Assembly: GCA_015655565.1 (NCBI GenBank)
Contig: JAATEU010000200.1
Span: 1-6,196 of the forward strand
Direction: 5' to 3'
DNA from: Clostridiales bacterium
GTDB lineage: Bacteria; Bacillota; Clostridia; Lachnospirales; Lachnospiraceae
DNA: 6,196 nt
Positions 1 through 5,257 of this stretch are shown here, piece after piece; the first letter of the stretch is position 1, and each line of letters starts with the position of its first letter. The notes beneath the pieces were generated by a model. That model saw only the letters and a list, made by a program, of their open reading frames with translations, did not search any database and was not told the DNA's origin. The position numbers and the translations under genes are program-made.

Positions 1-711
1 CCTCGCTTTTTCCAGTCTGATTTTAATCAGGTAATTAATTGGAGATTCTCCGGTTTCCTCTTTAAAAATTTTAGATATATATACCGGACTCAGATACATA
101 TTATGTGCAATTTTATCCAAAGATATCTTGTTTTCATAATTTTCATTTAAATAATTTATTATTTTTTTCACTGCATAACTCTTATTATAGGACTCAAAAT
201 TACATCCTTTTTGACTGATATCCTCTGTCTCGGAAATGTAACGTATCATTAATAATAATATCTGTATTAAATGAGCCTTCAGCATAAAATATTTGCCTGC
301 CTGGCAGGCTTCGTTTTCTGCTATCATTTCATAACAAAGCCTTGCTATTTCCTGTTTCGTTTCAGAAGTGGTATGGAGCACATACCCGCCATCCTTTAAA
401 ATAATAGTGTTAGGCGGCATATTTTTAAAATGAAAGTCTGTAAAACCTGCAAAAAATTCCACCGTAGGCTCCTTCGAATTAACCATGATATTCTGATGCC
501 TGACCCTCGGATTACATATTATTACATCTCCTGCTTCCACATCATAAATGGTACCTTCTACGAAATATTTTCCCTTACCCGATAATATATAAGTAAATTC
601 TGTAAAATCATGATGGTGATATACGGATTCCGTTATCATTTTCTGCTTACTGGCAAAAAATATGGTCGGATTTAAGTCATTATAGGTTATATCAAACTGA
701 TGCTGGCACAT
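1..711 (-). CDS. AraC-family transcriptional regulator, C-terminus beyond the left edge
   Basis: The minus frame is open from ATG at 711 to the left edge, giving 237 residues. The start is supported by a strong AGGAGGAGGT ribosome site a few bases upstream. Residues about 31-73 form an N-terminal cupin (AraC-type sensor) with a histidine-rich segment YHHHDFTEFTYILSGKG and the later RVRHQ, typical of small-ligand or sugar-sensing AraC proteins. Residues about 180-237 start the DNA-binding domain: the first helix-turn-helix reads SLDKIAHNMYLSPVYISKIF, followed by the family's GESPINYLIKIRLEKA linker. The second helix-turn-helix (about 40-60 residues) lies off the window. No signal peptide or membrane segment is seen, so it should act in the cytoplasm. 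It is transcribed away from the broken exporter gene, the usual arrangement for a regulator and its target. The ligand cannot be told from the sequence. The family call is firm; the target is inferred. Confidence 0.93.
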   Translation of the reverse strand, partial: MCQHQFDITYNDLNPTIFFASKQKMITESVYHHHDFTEFTYILSGKGKYFVEGTIYDVEAGDVIICNPRVRHQNIMVNSKEPTVEFFAGFTDFHFKNMPPNTIILKDGGYVLHTTSETKQEIARLCYEMIAENEACQAGKYFMLKAHLIQILLLMIRYISETEDISQKGCNFESYNKSYAVKKIINYLNENYENKISLDKIAHNMYLSPVYISKIFKEETGESPINYLIKIRLEKAR

Positions 712-919
712 ACGATACCTCCTCCTTTATCATAGTGGTTACAGCAATCCTGCAGATCATATTTTACTAACATATCTGCCTGTCATACAATTTTTTGTAA
801 TCGGACAATTCGCTCATAACCTTCGACGCGGTATTCATCCGCTTAGCAAGATATATCCACGACTATAAGTCTGACACCTGATAACAGGTCCGGTATTCGT
901 TGCTGAAAAAAATAAATCT
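712..919 (-). other. Probable 5' leader of the AraC gene, with a hairpin and a short coding-like stretch
   Basis: About 200 bases separate the AraC start from its putative promoter. A hairpin can form from GCAGAT (752-757) and ATCTGC (774-779), a short distance upstream of the ribosome site. On the minus strand an ATG at 838 opens a 23-codon frame ending at TAG 767-769. It begins MNTASKVMSELSDYKK and looks protein-like, but has no convincing ribosome site and no recognised family. It may be a gene relic, a small leader ORF or chance. A further small inverted repeat, ACCTG-ATAA-CAGGT, lies near 880-895. No complete gene is seen here. Confidence 0.4.
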
Positions 920-948
920 ATTATATCATGAACAGAAAGCGTGTTCAT
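920..948 (-). promoter_or_regulatory. Putative AraC promoter with an embedded inverted repeat
   Basis: On the minus strand an extended -10, TGATATAAT (TATAAT at 920-925), follows a weak -35-like TGAACA (942-947) at 16 bases spacing. The spacer region contains a perfect inverted repeat ATGAACA-7 nt-TGTTCAT (928-948), positioned like an operator. A second TGATATAAT (hexamer 1002-1007) lies further upstream, without a recognisable -35. Promoter and operator roles are inferred from position and consensus only. Confidence 0.5.
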
Positions 949-1079
949 AATCTTGTTATTCCAATCGGAAACTGCAAGCAAGCTTGCAAATTCCTTTTTT
1001 TATTATATCACCTTTTTATAAAATGAAAAACACTTTTTGAAGTATTTTTCTTTTTTTTATACAGGATTTCGTACCATAT

Positions 1080-1102
1080 CCAATTATACAGGGAATAATT
1101 GG
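1080..1102. repeat. Perfect inverted repeat, operator-like
   Basis: CCAATTAT-ACAGGGA-ATAATTGG gives 8-base arms with a 7-base spacer. It lies about 50 bases upstream of the exporter -35. It has the same 7-base spacing as the repeat at 928-948 but a different sequence. It is a possible binding site for a dimeric regulator. It is not followed by a T-run suited to a terminator. Confidence 0.5.
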
Positions 1103-1153
1103 TAATTTTATGTCATTCTATTACATTTACAGTAAGTTTATTCATTATAATAA

Positions 1154-1182
1154 TTGACATGATTTAAATAACAAAGTACATT
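1154..1182 (+). promoter_or_regulatory. Promoter of the decayed exporter gene
   Basis: A perfect -35 TTGACA (1154-1159) and -10-like TACATT (1177-1182) are separated by exactly 17 bases. Transcription would start near 1189, about 70 bases before the ATG at 1259. A GGAGGAG ribosome site at 1243-1249 sits nine bases before that ATG. Expression signals have therefore survived even though the gene is broken. Confidence 0.7.
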
Positions 1183-1258
1183 TATATTTTTTATATTAAT
1201 TATATAATAATACAGAATCTTAAAATGCGACTAAGAAGAATTGGAGGAGTATTATATT

Positions 1259-2160
1259 ATGACAGCAATGCAATGGGGTTTTTTCATTTTTGAAAAAATT
1301 CCGGACCAAGCTAATGATTGGGCTTATATTAGTAACATTCGCATCAAGCCTGACAATCATTAACCCATATATTTCGGGCATCCTTGTTGATGATGTAATT
1401 ATAGGGGGACAAAAGGAGCTATTGCCCAGACTGGTACTGCTTCTCATTATTACCACTTTTGTAAGATCTATTATAAAATACATATATTTGTTTATTTTTG
1501 AGACAACATCCCAAAAAATGCTTTATACTATGCGGGATTATGTATACCGCCGTTTCCTGGAGGAAGACTTTACCTTCTATAATAAAAACCGCACCGGTGA
1601 TTTAATGTCAAGACAAACCGGTGATATGGATGCAATACGCCACTTTGTTGCATTTGTTATTTATTCCATATATGAAAATGTCCTGCTGTTCTGCTTTGCA
1701 TTGACTATGATTTTTACGGTTGATTTCCGGTTAGCTTTCTGTATGATTGCGGTAATGCCTCTGACCATATTTACAACACAGAAACAATTAAAGGCCTTAA
1801 AACCTGCCTTTCATAATATCCGAAGACATTTTTCCAGTCTTAACACCGCTGTTCAGGAAAATGTCAGCAGTAACCGTGTGATAAAGGCATTTGCAAAAGA
1901 AGATTTTGAGATTGAAAAATTTAATAAGGAAAACGACGGATACCGTGATGCCGAATTGACATCTGCTTCCATGTGGCGGAAATATGTACCTGTTTTTGAA
2001 TTCCTGTCCAGCTCCTTAACTTTCATCCTTTATCTGGCCCGGCTGGCTGGCAAATGATTATCAACGTTTTGTTACCTCTGTGGAAAAAATATATTCTACC
2101 ATTAAAGCGGAGCCGGCAATTAAAACCCTGGGAAATGCCACCCGCTTTCCTTTTCCATAA
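1259..2160 (+). pseudogene. Decayed ABC exporter (membrane domain only; ATPase domain lost)
   Basis: This is the remains of a type I ABC exporter, a half-transporter with the membrane domain fused to an ATPase. The frame read from TTG 1290 (255 codons to TGA at 2055) carries membrane segments near residues 8-28, 48-68 and 120-161, and the family's cytoplasmic-loop signature RTGDLMSRQTGDMDAIRHF. Three lesions are visible. First, the ribosome site and ATG 1259 are one base out of frame; removing one T from the T6 run at 1279-1284 gives MTAMQWGFSFLKKF, a normal family start, while the unrepaired ATG frame stops at 1361-1363. Second, after ...FILYL (about 2036) roughly 35 residues are missing and the frame changes; family sequence resumes as GWLANDYQRFVTSVEKIY from 2041. 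Third, this frame ends at TAA 2158-2160 at the domain junction, with no Walker A, ABC signature or Walker B afterwards. It cannot hydrolyse ATP or transport. The divergent AraC gene was probably its regulator. The substrate is unknown. Confidence 0.9.
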
Positions 2161-2169
2161 TCTTTCTTC

Positions 2170-2207
2170 CTGTTGTCTTGATAAAATTTTTATTTACTTG
2201 ACAACAG
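2170..2207. repeat. Inverted repeat overlapping the -35 of the rsgA leader promoter
   Basis: CTGTTGTC (2170-2177) and GACAACAG (2200-2207) are perfect 8-base inverted arms with centres 30 bases apart. The right arm covers most of the -35 TTGACA. The AT-rich spacer includes AAAATTTTTATTT. A repressor bound to both arms would block the promoter; a hairpin tail from the lost exporter is the alternative. Role inferred. Confidence 0.45.
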
Positions 2208-2226
2208 CAATAAAAGAAATTACAAT
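2198..2226 (+). promoter_or_regulatory. Strong promoter of the leader transcript and rsgA-like gene
   Basis: A perfect -35 TTGACA (2198-2203), a 17-base spacer and -10 TACAAT (2221-2226, five of six consensus) are seen. The predicted transcription start is near 2233. This is the best promoter match between the exporter relic and the GTPase gene. No comparable promoter is seen between the terminator at 2562-2587 and the GTPase start, so the gene probably depends on read-through from here. Confidence 0.8.
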
Positions 2227-2241
2227 ATAATATCATATGGT

Positions 2242-2276
2242 GTATTTTAGTATTACTTTGTGAGTATGCTAAATAC
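2242..2276 (+). other. First hairpin of the leader RNA
   Basis: GTATTTTAG (2242-2250) pairs with CTAAATAC (2269-2276) with one unpaired T, and ACT (2255-2257) pairs with AGT (2263-2265) further in. The hairpin sits at the 5' end of the predicted transcript, upstream of the leader ORF. It may stabilise the RNA or be part of the regulatory fold. Confidence 0.4.
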
Positions 2277-2318
2277 TGGAGACTGTATTTTACAATTTCC
2301 CGAAAGGAGATGTGTTTT

Positions 2319-2351
2319 ATGACTTTAGCTTATATGGTGGTTTATTATTAA
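2319..2351 (+). CDS. Putative ten-residue leader peptide
   Basis: ATG 2319 to TAA 2349-2351 encodes MTLAYMVVYY. It has a strong ribosome site, AAAGGAGATG, at about 2304-2313, better placed than expected by chance in a non-coding leader. It lies about 85 bases after the predicted transcription start and its stop codon is 11 bases before the first arm of the competing hairpins. It is too small to have an enzymatic role; its likely function is to place a translating or stalled ribosome on the RNA. The sequence is not enriched in a single amino acid apart from aromatic and hydrophobic residues (three Tyr), so amino-acid-starvation sensing is not obvious. Drug- or ribosome-state sensing fits better, as an inference. 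Confidence 0.55.
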   Translation: MTLAYMVVYY

Positions 2352-2362
2352 ACTGAATATAA

Positions 2363-2483
2363 GCGGAGCATAACAAGAGAGTATGATGAAGGAAAGGATT
2401 GGATTCCTTTTACATTATAATTTCTTTGAACAAAATAAATTATTCGTATTTGGGTTTTGTAACCTTTATTTTGTTTGCTCCGC
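2363..2483 (+). promoter_or_regulatory. Attenuator core: competing RNA arms between leader ORF and terminator
   Basis: Arm 1, GCGGAGCA (2363-2370), is complementary to arm 2, TGCTCCGC (2476-2483). The helix extends to 13 pairs with one bulged T when AACAA (2372-2376) pairs with TTGTT (2471-2475). The same TTGTT is also claimed by a second perfect helix, AACAAAATAAA (2429-2439) with TTTATTTTGTT (2465-2475), capped by GGTT-TTGT-AACC (2453-2464). The two helices cannot both be complete. A small hairpin AAAGGA-TTGGAT-TCCTTT (2393-2410) lies between. Arm 2 also contains TCCGC (2479-2483), complementary to GCGGA (2568-2572), which overlaps the left terminator arm. Arm 2 could therefore act as an antiterminator when freed from arm 1. 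Pairings are read directly; the switching is inferred. Confidence 0.6.
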
Positions 2484-2561
2484 ACTAATACCTTTCGTGA
2501 ATATATTTTTTAAAAAATGAATTCTTAAAATTATTACATTCATTATAAATTTAAATATAAC

Positions 2562-2587
2562 AGACACGCGGATAGGCGTGTTTTTTT
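2562..2587 (+). terminator. Intrinsic terminator within the rsgA leader
   Basis: ACACGC (2564-2569) pairs with GCGTGT (2576-2581) around a GGATAG loop, with a possible G-T and A-T extension, followed directly by a run of Ts to 2587. It lies about 330 bases after the predicted transcription start and about 100 bases before the next ribosome site, the position expected of an attenuator. It could alternatively simply end a small RNA. Confidence 0.8.
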
Positions 2588-2843
2588 GTGCTCATTTTTA
2601 TATATTTACGGGCAGCCACCTGAATAAGCTACCTGAATTTTTCAATTAAGTAATAAAAACAAGCGATTTTAATTAACAGGAGGTATATGCAATATGATTG
2701 GATCAATAATAAACAAATTAACGATTATGATACAAACAGCAAAGCAGGTCACCTTACCGCTACCTTTTTACAGCGAAAAGAATTTCATAAACAGAAATAT
2801 TCCAATTCTATTAACAGATTACAATTTTTCGGAGGAAAAAACA
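2588..2843 (+). other. Distal rsgA leader with an in-frame upstream start and duplicated bases
   Basis: After the terminator there is no clear second promoter. AGGAGG (2678-2683) precedes ATG 2694, which is in frame with the GTPase start at 2844 and has no stop between, so a 50-residue N-terminal extension (MIGSIINKL...) could be made. A second ATG at 2687, only three bases from the same site, opens another frame to 2884. TTAACAGATTA occurs at 2811-2821 and again at 2853-2863, 42 bases apart and in frame (both read LTDY). ACCTGAAT occurs twice (2618-2625, 2631-2638). The extension resembles no part of the GTPase family that I recognise. Confidence 0.45.
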
Positions 2844-3917
2844 ATGATAAATTTAACAGATTATGGCTATCGCAATATATTTGAAAGACAAATCACGGAA
2901 GAAGAAAAATTAAACGGGTTAATACCCGCACGGGTAATATCCGTTCAAAAGGAGACCTATCAAATTATATCAGCCAATGGCGAAAATAACGCAAAATTAA
3001 AAGGCTCCCTGTTTTACCAGAATTCCAAATATCAGACTTATCCGGCAGTGGGCGACTTTGTTTTAATAAAACCCAATGAAATGGGGGATGACATTATTCA
3101 CCGTGTTTTAGAAAGACGTACCTGCTTCTCCCGTTTAAATCCCACCTTTCGCGCTAATGTTACAGGTGCCGGTGAACAGATAATTGCCGCAAATTTTGAC
3201 TATGTCTTTATTATGGCCTCCCTTAATTTTGATTTTAACGTCCGGAGGATAGAACGCTATCTTGTAACTGCATGGCAAAGCGGCGGGACTCCGCTAATCG
3301 TATTAACCAAGGCAGATTTATGTGAAGATTACAGCGATAAGGTTACTGCAGTTGAATCCATCGCACCCGGTATTGACATTCATGTAATCAGTACCTGCAC
3401 CGGCTTTGGTATAAAAAACCTGGATAAATACCTGAAGCCTGCCAGTACCCTGGTATTCCTTGGGTCCTCAGGCATTGGCAAGTCCTCCTTAGTGAATGCC
3501 TTAGCTAAAGAGGAACTGATGAAAGTAAACACCATACGTGAAGATGACAGTAAAGGGCTTCATACCACCACATACCGTCAATTATTTAAGTTGGATAACG
3601 GAGTACTCATAATTGACACACCTGGTATGCGGGAATTAGGTGTCTGGGCTGTTGAAGAGGGATTAGGCGAAACCTTCTCTGACATTGAACAGATATCATC
3701 CCTGTGCCGCTTTAACGACTGCAGCCATACAAATGAACCGGGATGCGCAGTAAGGGCCGCCCTTGAAGACGGAACCCTGACCCGGGACCGTTGGAAATCC
3801 TATGTTAAATTAAAAAAAGAAATGGAATACAGTTCCAAAAAGGCAGCATACCTGAAAGCAAAAACTACTTTTTTTAAGAAGGCCTCAAAAAATCAATCTG
3901 CATCAAGGAAGCATTGA
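2844..3917 (+). CDS. rsgA: RsgA-like ribosome small-subunit-dependent GTPase
   Basis: This is a 357-residue circularly permuted GTPase of the RsgA/YjeQ/YloQ family, which binds the 30S subunit late in assembly and hydrolyses GTP. Residues about 25-95 form the OB-fold (IPARVISVQKE...GDFVLI). The GTPase motifs follow in the permuted order: G4 TKAD at 155-158, G5-like STCTG at 183-187, the P-loop GSSGIGKS at 207-214, the G2-region Thr in GLHTTT, and G3 DTPG at 258-261. The C-terminal zinc knuckle has Cys288, Cys293, His295 and Cys301. The tail is lysine-rich, fitting rRNA contact. I chose ATG 2844 because GGAGG at 2831-2835 is well spaced and MINLTDYGY is the expected subfamily start; the in-frame ATG 2694 would add 50 residues. 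At about 357 residues it is longer than the roughly 300-residue housekeeping Firmicute form, so it may be a second paralogue. The attenuator-like leader suggests it is induced when translation is disturbed. Confidence 0.93.
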   Translation: MINLTDYGYRNIFERQITEEEKLNGLIPARVISVQKETYQIISANGENNAKLKGSLFYQNSKYQTYPAVGDFVLIKPNEMGDDIIHRVLERRTCFSRLNPTFRANVTGAGEQIIAANFDYVFIMASLNFDFNVRRIERYLVTAWQSGGTPLIVLTKADLCEDYSDKVTAVESIAPGIDIHVISTCTGFGIKNLDKYLKPASTLVFLGSSGIGKSSLVNALAKEELMKVNTIREDDSKGLHTTTYRQLFKLDNGVLIIDTPGMRELGVWAVEEGLGETFSDIEQISSLCRFNDCSHTNEPGCAVRAALEDGTLTRDRWKSYVKLKKEMEYSSKKAAYLKAKTTFFKKASKNQSASRKH

Positions 3918-4014
3918 ATTTTATGTAACCCATGAAACAGACGTAAAATATGCGGCTAATATAGAATAACCGCTGTATACACGGCAAGTATCAACTTTAA
4001 GTCTTTAATACCAT

Positions 4015-4071
4015 AAACTGCTCCAAAGGGATATATTTATATAAATTTTCTATTCCCTTTGGAGCAGTTTT
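4015..4071. terminator. Strong hairpin terminator between convergent genes
   Basis: AAACTGCTCCAAAGGGA (4015-4031) and TCCCTTTGGAGCAGTTT (4054-4070) form a perfect 17-base inverted repeat with an AT-rich 22-base loop. It ends in TTTT followed by ATTATAA on the plus strand, and its minus-strand copy ends in TTT. It lies about 100 bases after the GTPase stop and about 45 bases beyond the dehydrogenase stop, so it probably terminates both convergent transcripts. Confidence 0.9.
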
Positions 4072-4116
4072 ATTATAATTCTCAAAAGTATATTTAAGCC
4101 GGAATCTGTTTTTTCA

Positions 4117-5064
4117 TTAAACCAGGATTTTCTTTGTATATTCACGGATTACTTTAATGGAGTTTTTTAATTTCTCCATCTCTTCCTTCGTCAAATGCAC
4201 TTCAACCACATCTTTTACGCCGCTGCGGTTTAAAATGGCCGGGACACCGCAGAATACATCATATTCCCCGAATTCACCCTCCAAAAGGGTGGATACCGGA
4301 ATGATTTTATTCTCATCATTTAAAATAGCTTTTATAATTCCCGCTACCGTCGTTGCAATACCATAACAGGTGGTACCCTTTACCTCCAGGATATCAAATC
4401 CCACCCTGGTTACCCGTTTGACGATTTCATCCAGATTCACATTGTCAAATTCCCTGTTATCCTCAAGAATATCGTATATCCGCTTGCCGCCTACCGTAAC
4501 ATGGGACCAGGGGCACATCTGGCTGTCCCCATGTTCTCCCATGGTATACGCCTGGACACTTCTTGGATCCACGTTAATTAACTCACCGATAAGATATTTC
4601 AGTTCCGCAGAATCCATGGCCGTTCCTGTTCCTATTAACTGATTTTTTGGCAGGCCGGACAATTTATATATATAGTGGGCAATTATGTCCACCGGATTGG
4701 AAACTACAATAAAATGCCCGTGGAAACCGCTTTCCATTACAGGGCCTGCAATGGATTTCGCTATGCCGGCAGATAGTTCAAGGGTATCTAACCTTGTCTG
4801 CCCGGCTTTTGGCGGTGCACCAGCTGTAATTACTACAATATCGGCATCCCCGCAATCCTTGTAATCCCCTTCGCTCACTTTTACATTGCGGTTTAAGTAT
4901 TCAACACAATGGCATAAATCCATTACTTCTCCACGGGCTTTGTTTTTATTAACATCAATAATCATAACTTCATCGCATACACCCTGGGTAATTAAGCTGA
5001 GAGCGGTGGAAGAACCCACCAGCCCGGCTCCGACGATTACCACTTTACTACGATTGATTGTCAT
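4117..5064 (-). CDS. ldh: L-lactate dehydrogenase family protein with altered substrate-site residues
   Basis: The 315-residue protein matches NAD-dependent L-lactate dehydrogenases in length and architecture. The Rossmann loop GAGLVGSS is at 12-19, with Asp37 indicating NAD rather than NADP. Arg91 in the mobile loop, Asn123 (SNPVD), Asp151 and catalytic His178 (GEHGDS) are all present. I chose ATG 5064 because a GGGGTGGGTG ribosome site precedes it and the family starts here; an in-frame ATG at 5112 would add 16 unlike residues. The oddity is the substrate pocket. The specificity position (Gln102 in classical numbering, in the AGAPQKPGETR loop) is Pro85, read as AGAPPKAGQTR. The carboxylate-binding Arg171 position (DSAR or DTAR) is Glu154, read as DSAELK; the spacing from Asp151 to His178 equals that of the reference, so the alignment is secure. 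Pyruvate reduction is therefore not assured; another 2-oxoacid or weakened activity is possible. No clear promoter is seen, and no hairpin separates it from purL, so read-through is possible. Confidence 0.88.
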   Translation of the reverse strand: MTINRSKVVIVGAGLVGSSTALSLITQGVCDEVMIIDVNKNKARGEVMDLCHCVEYLNRNVKVSEGDYKDCGDADIVVITAGAPPKAGQTRLDTLELSAGIAKSIAGPVMESGFHGHFIVVSNPVDIIAHYIYKLSGLPKNQLIGTGTAMDSAELKYLIGELINVDPRSVQAYTMGEHGDSQMCPWSHVTVGGKRIYDILEDNREFDNVNLDEIVKRVTRVGFDILEVKGTTCYGIATTVAGIIKAILNDENKIIPVSTLLEGEFGEYDVFCGVPAILNRSGVKDVVEVHLTKEEMEKLKNSIKVIREYTKKILV

Positions 5065-5098
5065 TATCCGCACCCACCCCTTTCTCTGATAAATAATT

Positions 5099-5257
5099 TT
5101 ATGAAGTCTCAATACGGTTTATTCCGTTATCTTTTGCCCGATACAACAAAGCATCGGCACGGTTAATTAAAGTTTTCATGTCTTCTGAATCTAATTCTGC
5201 CGGACCTATATTTATAGTAACATTAAGATTCTTAATTGTAAAATTAAAGACCCCTAT
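5099..5257 (-). pseudogene. C-terminal relic of a GGDEF (diguanylate cyclase) domain
   Basis: A minus-strand frame of about 52 codons ends at TAA 5099-5101. It contains NVTINIG, matching the VTxSIG strand of GGDEF domains, then RADALLYRAKDNGINR, matching the closing RADxALYxAKxxGRNR helix. The GGDEF active-site loop and everything before it are missing, so no cyclic-di-GMP synthesis is possible. The frame is blocked upstream by TAA 5258-5260, inside the purL end, and there is no start codon with a ribosome site. The breakpoint falls at the purL stop codon (5254-5256), which suggests that a deletion removed the 5' part of a gene once located between purL and the dehydrogenase gene. Confidence 0.85.

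Noticed and set aside
1220..1483. 87-codon minus-strand open frame
   Set aside because: It is antisense to the exporter relic, has no ribosome site and no family character.
1290..2057. Calling an intact 255-residue membrane protein from TTG 1290
   Set aside because: There is no ribosome site at the TTG. The good site and ATG lie 31 bases upstream in another frame, and family sequence continues in a shifted frame after the stop, so it is a broken gene.
2233..2590. T-box or metabolite riboswitch in the rsgA leader
   Set aside because: No T-box sequence (TGGNACCGCG-like) or familiar riboswitch core is visible, and the leader ORF with competing arms fits translation-based attenuation better.
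2687..2884. 65-codon frame overlapping the rsgA start
   Set aside because: Its ATG is only three bases from the AGGAGG, the composition is not family-like and it runs into the GTPase coding region in another frame.
3971..3985. Near-palindrome around TGTATACA after rsgA
   Set aside because: It is short, imperfect, lacks a T-run and has no promoter beside it; probably chance.
4157..5089. Plus-strand open frames across the dehydrogenase gene
   Set aside because: They are antisense shadows of a well-supported gene and lack ribosome sites.
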